From Acidimicrobiales bacterium (GTDB lineage: Bacteria > Actinomycetota > Acidimicrobiia > Acidimicrobiales > Ilumatobacteraceae), in the NCBI GenBank assembly GCA_947465505.1, contig CANIBN010000004.1:1-39402 (forward strand): a DNA stretch of 39,402 bases, in the 5' to 3' direction. A model generated the notes under the pieces. It was not told the origin of the DNA. It worked only from the letters and a program-made list of their open reading frames with translations, and ran no database searches. Below, in pieces: positions 24,077-31,488 of this stretch (the first letter of the stretch is position 1; each line of letters starts with the position of its first letter). Both the position numbers and the translations under genes were made by a program.

Positions 24077-24631
24077 CTAGAACTTCACCTGCGGGGGTTG
24101 CTTTGCAGCGTCCTCTGCCTCGAAATAGTCACGAACAGCAAATCCCAACATCCGGGCAAAGAACACTGTCGGGAAGGACTGGATCGAGGTGTTGTAGCCG
24201 AGGACCGAGTCGTTGTAGAACTGCCGCGCATAGGCAACTCGACCCTCAGTGGCAGTGAGTTCCTCCTGCAGTCCGAGAAAGTTCTGGTTGGCCTTCAGGT
24301 CGGGATACGCCTCCCGAAGCGCAAAGAGTTGGCGTAGGGCCCCAGTGAGCACCGTGTCGGCTGCACCCTGGGCAGCGGGAGTGGAGGGCGCTGCGAGCGC
24401 GGCATTTCGCGCTCGCACCACGGCATCGAGCGTCTCTCGCTCGTGCGCTGCGTAGCCCTTCACCGTCTCGACGAGGTTCGGGATGAGGTCGAGACGGCGC
24501 TTCAGTTGCACGTCGATCTGCGACCAGGCGTTGTCGACACGATTCCGCTTGCGGATCAGGCCGTTGTAGGAGGCAATCGCCCACACAATGACCACTGCGA
24601 TTACGACCAGAATGATGATGAGTGCAACCAC
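24077..24631 (-). CDS. lemA: LemA family protein
   Basis: The 184-residue product starts with a transmembrane helix (ALIIILVVIAVVIVWAIASYNGLI) followed by the LemA core: RKRNRVDNAWSQIDVQLKRRLDLIPNLVETVKGYAAHERETL, then LFALREAYPDLKANQNFLGLQEELTATEGRVAYARQFYNDSVLGYNTSIQSFP and a final FEAEDAAKQPPQVKF. LemA proteins are membrane-tethered helical bundles of unknown function and often sit beside htpX, as here. GTG at 24631 has AGGAGG 4 nt upstream; the gap to pimA is 8 bp, so it is probably co-transcribed with pimA. Confidence 0.93.
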   Translation of the reverse strand: MVALIIILVVIAVVIVWAIASYNGLIRKRNRVDNAWSQIDVQLKRRLDLIPNLVETVKGYAAHERETLDAVVRARNAALAAPSTPAAQGAADTVLTGALRQLFALREAYPDLKANQNFLGLQEELTATEGRVAYARQFYNDSVLGYNTSIQSFPTVFFARMLGFAVRDYFEAEDAAKQPPQVKF

Positions 24632-24639
24632 GGTCCCTC

Positions 24640-25920
24640 CTAGGGGTTCGTCCTGTTCGGCAGCCAGCGTTCGGTGAGCATTTGTCCCAGTCTCCCACGA
24701 ACGATGATCACCTCACGCGCGAGCCGACGAAGTGCTCGGCGCCACATGCGCTCACCGACTCGGTGCTCGTAACGCCAGTCCGTATCGATCACGCGCTCAT
24801 AGATTTCCACGTACCGCCGGGCAAGCGCCTCCATCGAGAACTCTGCCGCGCGAGTGGACCCCGCAACGCGCAGACGCTCGGCGACGGGGCGGTCGAACAG
24901 CAACCTTGAGAGGGCCCCCGCGAGTGCCTGCACGTCACCCGGAGGCACCAAGATGGCGTCGAGGTCGTTGGTGGCCACGTTCTGATACCCGGGTAGCGAC
25001 GACGCAACGACCGGTGTACCGGCCGCCATGGCCTCGATGAGCACCACGCCGAAGGACTCGCCATGGAGCGACGGAGCACAGAACACCGTGGCGCCCTTGA
25101 GGCGAGCGATCTTTTCGTCGTCGGAAATCCGCCCGAGCCATTCGATGCGCGGGTCGCCTGCATAGCGCGCTTGGAGGGCGGCGGTCTCCGGGCCCTCTGA
25201 TGCAATCCAGCAGCGCACGTCGGGGGGAAGCGTTGCCAGGGCATCGAGCAGAATGCCGAGACCTTTGCGTTCCTCGTGGCGACCGCAGAAGAAAATTGTG
25301 GGCGCATCGGTCTTGAAGGGCTCGGCAGTGCGATACCGCTCCACTTCCACGCCGTTGAAGAGCACCTCGTACTCACCGGGCATGTACCTTCCCGCGAGCG
25401 CCAGTGCATCCTTGCTCACTACTACTCGGGCATCGATCTGCGAGGCGAGCGAGCGAACCACCGGAGTGAAGATTCGGTAGGAGGCGCTGTCGCCTGCTGC
25501 GTGGAAGGTGGCAACCACCGGAGCGATGTCGAGGAACAGGGAGGTCATCGTGGGGCCGGGCGCGAGCGGTTCGTGGAGGTGAAGGACGTCAAAGGCCTCG
25601 TCCCGCAGGGCACGGATCGTGCGCAGCGCGCACGATGGATCCGGAGCAATCGGTGCGACCGATCCGTTCGCGGCGGTGGGGATGCTGTTCCCGAGAGGGG
25701 TCACAAAGGTGGCTGGGGGCGGCCCGTCGCAAGGCGCCAACACGCGCACTTCGTGACCCATCCTCCGCAAGACCCTGGCGAGCCCCATGACCTGACCCTG
25801 CACTCCACCGGGGACACCAACGCTGTAGGGACAGACCATCCCGATACGCAGACCCGTGGCGACGGTGCCACGGGACCCAGCGCCGTAGAGCCCTCCCCCG
25901 GGAGCGTCGGTCGGTTCCAT
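24640..25920 (-). CDS. pimA: GT4 glycosyltransferase, PimA-like (phosphatidyl-myo-inositol mannosyltransferase)
   Basis: Probably adds the first mannose from GDP-mannose to phosphatidylinositol at the inner face of the membrane. The 426-residue product has the PimA-type N-terminal RIGMVCPYSVGVPGGVQGQVMGLA, FDVLHLHEPLAPGPTM, VATFHAAGD, and in the C-terminal Rossmann domain FFCGRHEERKGLGILLDAL, CAPSLHGESFGVVLIEAMAAGTPVVASSLPGY, the E-x7-E GT4 motif. A C-terminal tail of about 45 basic residues follows. The frame is open 76 codons upstream, but ATG at 25920 fits the family and lies 8 nt after a TACGGT box. The conserved pgsA-patA-pimA order supports the role. Confidence 0.85.
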   Translation of the reverse strand: MEPTDAPGGGLYGAGSRGTVATGLRIGMVCPYSVGVPGGVQGQVMGLARVLRRMGHEVRVLAPCDGPPPATFVTPLGNSIPTAANGSVAPIAPDPSCALRTIRALRDEAFDVLHLHEPLAPGPTMTSLFLDIAPVVATFHAAGDSASYRIFTPVVRSLASQIDARVVVSKDALALAGRYMPGEYEVLFNGVEVERYRTAEPFKTDAPTIFFCGRHEERKGLGILLDALATLPPDVRCWIASEGPETAALQARYAGDPRIEWLGRISDDEKIARLKGATVFCAPSLHGESFGVVLIEAMAAGTPVVASSLPGYQNVATNDLDAILVPPGDVQALAGALSRLLFDRPVAERLRVAGSTRAAEFSMEALARRYVEIYERVIDTDWRYEHRVGERMWRRALRRLAREVIIVRGRLGQMLTERWLPNRTNP

Positions 25921-25928
25921 CGCTGCAT

Positions 25929-25934
25929 ACCGTA
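25929..25934 (-). promoter_or_regulatory. Putative -10 box of pimA (TACGGT)
   Basis: TACGGT on the minus strand ends 8 nt before the pimA ATG. Only 19 bp separate it from the -10 box of the divergent LLM gene, so the two promoters must overlap. Confidence 0.45.
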
Positions 25935-25953
25935 CCCGTACCGGCCCCCGGTC

Positions 25954-25959
25954 TACGTT
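25954..25959 (+). promoter_or_regulatory. Putative -10 box of the LLM oxidoreductase gene (TACGTT)
   Basis: TACGTT on the plus strand ends exactly 7 nt before the ATG at 25967, the spacing expected for a leaderless mRNA. The GAGGGG between box and ATG is too close to act as a normal ribosome binding site. Confidence 0.5.
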
Positions 25960-25966
25960 GAGGGGT

Positions 25967-26869
25967 ATGTCCGTACGTCTGCCCGCTCTGTCCCTTGTCG
26001 CGACACCCACCAAGCGCAATGCGATCCTCGATCTGGCCGCCGAGGCCGACCGACGTGGATTCCCGGCACTTTCCTGCCCGTCGTTGGGTGGTGCGATGGC
26101 CCTCTGCGTCTCGCTCGCCCATCGCACCGAGAACATCAAATTCTTCACCTCGATCCAGCCGATCTACAACTCGACAGCACAGGAGACCGGTGCGACGGCC
26201 GCACACCTCCACGAGATCAGCCGTGGCCGCTTTGCCCTGGGGTTGGGCGTGAGTCACGAGCCGATGACCCGTCGCCTCGGTGTGGCGGTCGGACGGCCGC
26301 TTGCCGACACCAAGGACTACGTCGAGCGACTCCGCGCCAACGAGAAGTTCTCCGGTCCGCTGCCCCCGATCTACCTCGCTGCCATGCGGGACAAGATGCT
26401 CCAACTCACCGCCGATATTGCCGAAGGATCCATCTGGGCAAATGCTGCGCTCAGCGACGTTCCCCGCCAGATCGAACGAGTACCCGACGTCCACAAGGCC
26501 GCGCACGCGCTCTATTGCATGATTCCCACGGTCATCTCCGACGACGTCGCTGCAGCGGCAGCGGTCAATCGCAAGACCATGGTCAACTACGTATCAATGC
26601 CGAACTACCGCAACTACTGGTCATCAATCGGTTACGAGGACGAGATGACCGCTGCGCTGAAGGCTCTGGAGTCCGGCGACCGTGACGGGGTTCAGGCAGC
26701 AATGACCGACCGGTGGTTGTCGGACTGCACGCTCTATGGACCGGCCGCCAAGGTACGCGAGCGGCTTGAGGAGTGGTACTCGGTCGGGGTCACTCCCGTT
26801 GCGGTCATGTCCTCGGTGTCTGGCGGCCAGGCCAAGGCCATCGGCGAACTGTTCGACCTTTACGCCTGA
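25967..26869 (+). CDS. LLM class flavin/F420-dependent oxidoreductase
   Basis: A 300-residue luciferase-like monooxygenase fold protein. Visible family marks are the first strand (RLPALSLVATPTKRNAILDLAAEADRRGF), KFFTSIQPIYNSTAQETGATAAHLHEISRGRFALGLGVSHEP, the substrate/cofactor loop PPIYLAAMRDKMLQLTADIAEGSIWANA, and the C-terminal TLYGPAAKVRERLEEWYSVGVTPVAVM. In actinobacteria most such proteins use F420, and npdG in this window shows F420 is in use, so an F420-dependent reductase is the best guess; substrate unknown. Starts at ATG 25967 (a TTG three codons earlier is in frame). It is the only plus-strand gene in its neighbourhood and its 3' end overlaps the collagen-like gene by 10 bp. Confidence 0.85.
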   Translation: MSVRLPALSLVATPTKRNAILDLAAEADRRGFPALSCPSLGGAMALCVSLAHRTENIKFFTSIQPIYNSTAQETGATAAHLHEISRGRFALGLGVSHEPMTRRLGVAVGRPLADTKDYVERLRANEKFSGPLPPIYLAAMRDKMLQLTADIAEGSIWANAALSDVPRQIERVPDVHKAAHALYCMIPTVISDDVAAAAAVNRKTMVNYVSMPNYRNYWSSIGYEDEMTAALKALESGDRDGVQAAMTDRWLSDCTLYGPAAKVRERLEEWYSVGVTPVAVMSSVSGGQAKAIGELFDLYA

Positions 26870-27552
26870 GTCCTTGGTCGACGACTGTCTGCCACCAGCA
26901 CCACAGCGCCACCGACGGCGAGTGCTACCAGCGCAAACGGCAGGAACGGAGTTGAGCCTCCGCCCGTCTCGGGAAGGTTGCAACTGTTCAGCGCAATGAC
27001 AGCATCAGACACTGGGTACGGCCGCGGGCGAACGTGGGGCCTGCGCCCTGCACCTCCAACTAAGCCCCGTGGCCCCTGAGGTCCGGTGGCCCCCGCCTCG
27101 CCAGTCGCTCCCTGCGGTCCGGCCAGTCCGTACCTGCACTCCCTCGGGAAGCCTTCGCACGACAACTGGCGAACGTGCACCGAACGAGGTGTGCCGTCGA
27201 GAAAGCCGGTGTCACCCTGGGGTCCTGTCGCACCTGTTGCCCCAACCATCCCGGGAGGACCGGGAGCCACGCCCTCCAGACAGATCCCTGAGAAGGTGTT
27301 GCAGTTGGGAACCTTGCCCGAGACATGGTTCGATCGAACGGGACCGTTGGGGGCCGACGGAGGCTGACCAACAGGACCTTGAGCACCCGTGGCGCCGGTG
27401 GCGCCCGTGTCACCAACTGCGCCCGTCGCTGCGGCATAACACTCAACGACTGCCGGAGTTGCCCCAACAGACGGGCTGAACGCCTGAGCCGATGATGCGA
27501 AGGACGTGGTGGCCAACAGACCGACGATCGAACCCAGTACCAACTTGCGCAT
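26860..27552 (-). CDS. LPETG-anchored collagen-like surface protein
   Basis: A 230-residue exported protein. Signal peptide: basic RK then hydrophobic LVLGSIVGLLATTSFASSAQA (cleavage near residue 24). Mature part has three Gly-X-Y collagen tracts at about 47-62, 98-116 and 145-166, rich in GATGATG and GPQG. Between them lie two copies of a small module with RSxHV and a cysteine pair of spacing C-x6-C (C84/C91 and C132/C139). At the end come LPETG (193-197), a hydrophobic helix (203-221) and a basic tail, a complete sortase signal. Start ATG at 27552 has AAGGGAG 6 nt upstream; the longer frame is rejected. No sortase gene is in the window. The gene interrupts the conserved patA-pimA link. Confidence 0.88.
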   Translation of the reverse strand: MRKLVLGSIVGLLATTSFASSAQAFSPSVGATPAVVECYAAATGAVGDTGATGATGAQGPVGQPPSAPNGPVRSNHVSGKVPNCNTFSGICLEGVAPGPPGMVGATGATGPQGDTGFLDGTPRSVHVRQLSCEGFPRECRYGLAGPQGATGEAGATGPQGPRGLVGGAGRRPHVRPRPYPVSDAVIALNSCNLPETGGGSTPFLPFALVALAVGGAVVLVADSRRPRTQA

Positions 27553-27582
27553 TCCGGCTCCCTTGCTGATGGCGGCGGTCGA

Positions 27583-27588
27583 ACCGTA
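27583..27588 (-). promoter_or_regulatory. Putative -10 box of the collagen-like gene (TACGGT)
   Basis: TACGGT on the minus strand lies 30 nt before the ATG at 27552, in the 81-bp gap after the patA-like gene. It would give a leader of about 23 nt that includes the AAGGGAG ribosome binding site. Confidence 0.35.
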
Positions 27589-27633
27589 TCCCATCACCAG
27601 ATATCAGACACGGACGGAGCCCCGGCCTGGAAC

Positions 27634-28578
27634 TCACCCGGCTTCGGTGCCCCGGGGACCCAGAGATTCCCCGTAACCCGGGTCGCTCGGCCAGTTGGGC
27701 TGGAACAGGTGCCACTGCTCTGGCGCCCGTCGAATGAGGAACTCGAGTTCACCCGCGAGGACCTGGGTGATGCGATGCACGTCGTCGCGCAGGCTGCCAC
27801 CACTGCGAACTGCGGGAACCGGAGGGCGAACGATGGCGTGGTGACCGTTGTATCGCCTCTCGAAGTACACGCCGGCGGGGACCAGTGCGGCGCCCGTTCG
27901 TACGGCGAGCATCGCCGGCCCGGCTGGGAGGGTCGTGCGTTCACCGAAGAACTCGACCTCCACGCCGCCGCCCTGAATGTCGCGGTCACAGAGCAAGCAC
28001 ACAACCTCGTTCGACTTCAGTGCACGCGCAATCGCAGGCGCCGCCTCCGGCCCAACCGGTACAACGGTCATCCCGAGTTCCGAGCGCAGTTTCTTGAACC
28101 AGTCGAAGAGTTCCTGGTTCGCGAGCTGCTCCACCACCACCGTCAGCCGGTGGCCCTGATCGGTCATCCATCGACCCGCCCACTCCCATCCACCCAAGTG
28201 AGGAAGGGCAAGAATCACGCCATTGCCCGCCGCCAAGCCGTCGAGCACATTCTCGTAGCCGACCTTGGTGAAACCTTTCTCCACCACGTCGCGGTCGAGA
28301 TGGGGAAGTCGGAAACTCTCCATCCAATACCGACCGTAGGACTCAAAGGCCTCCTCTACTGCCGCACGCAGTTCACGATCGGTATACGACGGGTTGACCC
28401 GCCGCAGGTGACGCTCGACCATCCCCCGGGTGTCTCGGAGCGCAAACGCAAAGCCACTCCCGGCAAGCGTGCACAGATATTGCGCGAGCGGCCCCGGCGT
28501 AACGTTGGCTGCAAAAGAGGCGAACTTGTACCGAGCGGTCGTCAGCGACTCACCGAGCGAGCTCGGCAACCTCGACAT
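27634..28578 (-). CDS. LpxL/HtrB-type acyltransferase, probably phosphatidylinositol mannoside acyltransferase (PatA-like)
   Basis: A 314-residue membrane-associated acyltransferase. It has FASFAANVTPGPLAQYLCTLAGSGFAFA near the N-terminus, the YWMESFRLPHLD region, the catalytic H-x4-E type motif in ALPHLGGWEWAGRWM, VVPVGPEAAPAIARALKSNEVVCLLCDRDIQGGGVEVEFFGERTTLPAGPAMLAV, and C-terminal APEQWHLFQPNWPSDPGY. In mycobacteria the gene between pgsA and pimA (Rv2611c) acylates the mannose of PIM1/PIM2; the position right after pgsA supports the same job here. ATG at 28578 has GAGGT about 11 nt upstream. The frame is open for 28 more codons into pgsA; that part is rejected. Confidence 0.8.
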   Translation of the reverse strand: MSRLPSSLGESLTTARYKFASFAANVTPGPLAQYLCTLAGSGFAFALRDTRGMVERHLRRVNPSYTDRELRAAVEEAFESYGRYWMESFRLPHLDRDVVEKGFTKVGYENVLDGLAAGNGVILALPHLGGWEWAGRWMTDQGHRLTVVVEQLANQELFDWFKKLRSELGMTVVPVGPEAAPAIARALKSNEVVCLLCDRDIQGGGVEVEFFGERTTLPAGPAMLAVRTGAALVPAGVYFERRYNGHHAIVRPPVPAVRSGGSLRDDVHRITQVLAGELEFLIRRAPEQWHLFQPNWPSDPGYGESLGPRGTEAG

Positions 28579-28591
28579 CGCGGTATCGACC

Positions 28592-29305
28592 TCAGGCCGA
28601 GTTGGATGGCCGCGAACGGCGGCTTGCCGAGCGGGTCGAGCTGCGACGGTCGACACGAGCAACCCGGCGCGACTGGCGGCGTGAGCGCCGCTGTTCGATA
28701 CGTGCGGCTACGACGGGTGCAACGGCCGCCTGCTTCCACACCTTGAAGAATCGCTGTACTGCGGTCATGGTGACAAGGGCCAGCATGAGCCACATCACCC
28801 ACACCAGGATGTTGTCGAACAGCAGACCGATGCACAGCAGGATCACACGCTCTGCACGTTCCATCAGGCCGCCCTTGGCCACGAGACCGAGCGACTCTGC
28901 CTTTGCCCGTTCGTAGGAGATGATGGACGAAACGGCCAGAACTGCCATGGGCAGGACACCCAGCTCGGGGTGGTTCGGGTGATGCTTGATGAAATACCAA
29001 GCGAGACCACCGAAAAGAAAGGCATCGGTGACTCGGTCAATCACCGAGTCGAAGAAGGCACCGCGCTGGCTCGAGGTTCCGCTGGCCTTGGCCAGTGCTC
29101 CATCGAGCAGGTCGGGAAGGGCCGCCAGGATCACGAGGAGCAGTCCGAGACGCAACTTGCCGGCGCCAACAGCCACGCCAGCAGCGGCACCGATGATCAG
29201 CCCGATCAGCGTGAGGTGATCCGGACTCATCTTGGTCTTGCGGAGGGTGTCGCCGATGGGCTTCACCGCTCGCTCAACCGGGGCCCGGAACTTGCCGTCA
29301 AACAT
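28592..29305 (-). CDS. pgsA: Phosphatidylinositol phosphate synthase (CDP-alcohol phosphatidyltransferase)
   Basis: Membrane enzyme that joins CDP-diacylglycerol with inositol 1-phosphate in actinobacteria. The 237-residue product holds the CDP-alcohol transferase signature D-x2-D-G-x2-A-x9-G-x3-D-x3-D, here DLLDGALAKASGTSSQRGAFFDSVIDR in two pieces, with Lys after the Ala where Arg is usual. Six hydrophobic segments follow the N-terminal amphipathic stretch, and a very basic Arg/Ser tail ends the protein. The first start (29350) would add 15 residues; ATG at 29305 is chosen because TAGCCT ends 7 nt before it and it matches the family N-terminus. It forms a unit with the patA-like gene 13 bp downstream. 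Confidence 0.85.
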   Translation of the reverse strand: MFDGKFRAPVERAVKPIGDTLRKTKMSPDHLTLIGLIIGAAAGVAVGAGKLRLGLLLVILAALPDLLDGALAKASGTSSQRGAFFDSVIDRVTDAFLFGGLAWYFIKHHPNHPELGVLPMAVLAVSSIISYERAKAESLGLVAKGGLMERAERVILLCIGLLFDNILVWVMWLMLALVTMTAVQRFFKVWKQAAVAPVVAARIEQRRSRRQSRRVARVDRRSSTRSASRRSRPSNSA

Positions 29306-29312
29306 GAACCAG

Positions 29313-29318
29313 AGGCTA
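29313..29318 (-). promoter_or_regulatory. Putative -10 box of pgsA (TAGCCT)
   Basis: TAGCCT on the minus strand ends exactly 7 nt before the pgsA ATG at 29305, with no ribosome binding site, the textbook spacing of an actinobacterial leaderless promoter. The 149-bp gap to the divergent ECF gene otherwise shows no clear site. Confidence 0.6.
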
Positions 29319-29454
29319 CCCCCCAGCGCACCACGGAGCGGTGCACCCACTGACCGTCATCATCCACCACCTCGAGCGTTATAGGGACTGTGTCTCCGCG
29401 CTGCACAGCACCAACGACTGGGTACTTGGCCCCAATACGCCACACTGTGTACCG

Positions 29455-30060
29455 GTGCTCCCCGATGACGACCAGAGTGACCGTGCGCTCGTGGCCCGTG
29501 CTCAGCACGACCACGAGGCGTTTGGCGTGCTCTACGACCGGTATGTACACCGAGTGCGGGCGTTCGTCATTCGACGCTGTGGCGACGTTCATCTTGCCGA
29601 CGACATCACGGCCTTGGTTTTCGAACGAGCATGGCGCAATATCGCCTCCGTTGACGTCCCCGATCCCGGACTGGCCCCTTGGCTGTACCGAATTGCTGCC
29701 AACGAGGTCACCAACCAATTCCGCAAATCCGGTCGGGGTAAGCGCGCTCAGGAGCGACTCGAGCGAATACCGCTGCCCGATGCGCCAGATCCAGCAGACG
29801 CCGTCCTGCTCAGTGCCGAGCAGGCGGCAGTCCGCAGAGCACTCAATCGCCTCAGCCCGCGTCATCAGGAAGTCATCGGCCTGCGTTATCTCGCAGGGCT
29901 CAGTCCTCAGGAGACCGCCGAGGCCATGGGCATATCGCCACCTGTGGTGGCGGCAGTGCTCCACCGGGCATTACGAGCCCTAGAACGCATCGTGAACCAA
30001 GACACCGGCCCGAACCGGAAACCATCAACTGAATCGAGCCCAAAGGAGGTGCCGGAGTGA
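29455..30060 (+). CDS. ECF-type RNA polymerase sigma factor
   Basis: A 201-residue sigma-70 family protein with regions 2 and 4 only. Region 2: SDRALVARAQHDHEAFGVLYDRYVHRVRAFVIRR, then LADDITALVFERAWRNI and PWLYRIAANEVTNQFRKSGR. Region 4: AVRRALNRLSPRHQEVIGLRYLAGLSPQETAEAMGISPPVVAAVLHRALRALERI, with the helix-turn-helix. The frame is open from a GTG at 29341, but the added 38 residues do not look like a sigma factor; the GTG at 29455 begins just before the conserved DRALVARA. The next gene overlaps by 4 bp and is its likely anti-sigma partner. Target promoters and signal are unknown. Confidence 0.88.
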   Translation: MLPDDDQSDRALVARAQHDHEAFGVLYDRYVHRVRAFVIRRCGDVHLADDITALVFERAWRNIASVDVPDPGLAPWLYRIAANEVTNQFRKSGRGKRAQERLERIPLPDAPDPADAVLLSAEQAAVRRALNRLSPRHQEVIGLRYLAGLSPQETAEAMGISPPVVAAVLHRALRALERIVNQDTGPNRKPSTESSPKEVPE

Positions 30061-30980
30061 AGAGAGACGAAGTGGAACAGGCTCTCCACGAACTGGGCCG
30101 CCTCCCGGTTACTCCACTCGACGAATTGGGTGCCGGACGAATCGCCCGCCGCTGGCGCTCTGCCGCCCATACCGGACGTACTGACCTCGCGCCGGCAAGA
30201 TTCCGTGTGCACACTCGCCCGATGCGCAGGCCTGCAGTGGTTGGCGCAGCGGCGCTCGTACTCGCAGCGGCCGCGACTGTCACCGTGGTCGCAACACTCG
30301 ACTCCCCGGAAACCAACGACGCAGCAGTGGTTGCAGATGCTCAGGGCGTCACCGTCATCCTGCCGAACGGCGAGGTCATCGCTCCGCTCGCAGGCGAGGG
30401 GCTGCCGGTAGGCGCCATCGTTGAGGCAGGTGCAAACGCCACGGGACGCATTGGCGACGCCGTCCTCGTACCGCGGTCCCGCTACATCGTTGGCAAGGAT
30501 GGCCTGAAGATTGCGTCAGCGGCCGACCCGACCCCCACACCGGCGCCGACCATTCCCGCTACCACGGCACGCGCCATCGACACGACAAGCGCTCGCCCCA
30601 CCACTACTGCTGCCCCGTCGCAGAGTCCATCGACGGCACCGTCGTCCACCCCCGTGCCCACCACAGCGGTTCCCACTGCGCCAGAAGCACCAAGTCGACT
30701 CGCTGTTACCGCTACCGCCAAGGGCAAGAAGGCTCGTATCTCCTGGTCCGGGTTCGGGGGCACTGGCGTTAAGCAGTACGTCGTGGTGCGTGTTCGCTCA
30801 TGGAACGGCTCCACACTTCCGAAGGGCAAGCGCATCGCAACGGTGCGCCGGGGTTCCGCTCTTGCAGCTGTCGACGCTCACCCACAGGCCGGGACGTTCT
30901 ACGTCGTCGCTGCGTTGGGACCAAAGCGCATCGTTCTCGCAATCGGGTCCGTACGGGCCCCAACGTTCCCTACTCGCTAA
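30057..30980 (+). CDS. Single-pass membrane protein, candidate anti-sigma factor with FecR-like and Fn3-like outer domains
   Basis: A 307-residue protein, GTG start overlapping the sigma factor stop. A short cytoplasmic part (1-58, with DEVEQALHELGRLPVTPLDELGAGRIARRWR) precedes one transmembrane helix (about 60-81). Outside are a FecR-like stretch (about 96-146, VILPNGEVIAPLAGEGLPVGA and GRIGDAVLVPRSRYIV), a Thr/Pro/Ser/Ala-rich linker (157-213) and a C-terminal beta-rich domain with SRLAVTATAKGKKARISWSG and QYVVVRVRSW resembling fibronectin type III. There is no zinc HxxxCxxC anti-sigma motif. Position and topology suggest a regulator that holds the sigma factor and senses something at the cell surface; this is inference. 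Confidence 0.75.
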   Translation: MKRDEVEQALHELGRLPVTPLDELGAGRIARRWRSAAHTGRTDLAPARFRVHTRPMRRPAVVGAAALVLAAAATVTVVATLDSPETNDAAVVADAQGVTVILPNGEVIAPLAGEGLPVGAIVEAGANATGRIGDAVLVPRSRYIVGKDGLKIASAADPTPTPAPTIPATTARAIDTTSARPTTTAAPSQSPSTAPSSTPVPTTAVPTAPEAPSRLAVTATAKGKKARISWSGFGGTGVKQYVVVRVRSWNGSTLPKGKRIATVRRGSALAAVDAHPQAGTFYVVAALGPKRIVLAIGSVRAPTFPTR

Positions 30981-31482
30981 CCCAGTCCGTCTCGGGATTG
31001 TCCTCGGCGAGCTGCTCGATCATGCGACCGTCCACGGCGTCCACGAGGACGAATCCCCGCCGTCGAGGCGGATCCTCGGCCGAGTAGCACAGCACGCGCC
31101 ACGTAGGGCGGGCTCGCAACCCACGCCACACCTGCTGTGCCGAAGCGTGACCGACCGGGAATCCCACAGAGCGAGTCGCCACAAGCAGCGCCTCCTTCTC
31201 GTCAACGTTCATTCGCCAACCCGAGGTGATGGAGAACAACCCGATTGCACCGAGAAGACAGGCAGCAACCACCATTCCCCGGTTGACGAAAATTGGCTCG
31301 CTGTCGTGACGAACGATCCACAGCACGAGACAGAAGGCTCCGATGGCCAAGTACATCGTTCCCGGAATGCGCCGTCGGCTGTTGTCAGGGAACTTGTACG
31401 GCCCGACATAGCCTGCCGCGTTCAGGTCGGCAGGTAGTTCGTCGCGTACAGCGTCGGGATCGGGAGCAGTCGACTCAGCCAT
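30970..31482 (-). CDS. Small two-helix membrane protein of unknown function
   Basis: A 170-residue protein with two transmembrane helices (about 43-60 and 70-86: MYLAIGAFCLVLWIV and VVAACLLGAIGLFSITSGW), a hydrophilic N-terminus (GYVGPYKFPDNSRRRIPG) and a soluble C-terminal part of about 80 residues (WRMNVDEKEALLVATRSVGFPVGHASAQQVWRGL..., RRRGFVLVDAVDGRMIEQL). I do not recognise the family. ATG at 31482 lies 8 nt after a TAGCGT box that overlaps the end of the HIT gene. Its 3' end overlaps the convergent anti-sigma candidate by 11 bp. Confidence 0.72.
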   Translation of the reverse strand: MAESTAPDPDAVRDELPADLNAAGYVGPYKFPDNSRRRIPGTMYLAIGAFCLVLWIVRHDSEPIFVNRGMVVAACLLGAIGLFSITSGWRMNVDEKEALLVATRSVGFPVGHASAQQVWRGLRARPTWRVLCYSAEDPPRRRGFVLVDAVDGRMIEQLAEDNPETDWVSE

Positions 31483-31488
31483 GCGTCG

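Noticed and set aside
25921-26148. N-terminal extension of pimA by 76 codons
   Set aside because: It would run through the promoter and start of the divergent LLM gene, and the family N-terminus begins just after 25920.
29443-29451. ACACTGTGT before the ECF start as a regulator site
   Set aside because: Only 4-bp arms, and it lies where the leader or an alternative N-terminus would be; too weak to report as a site.
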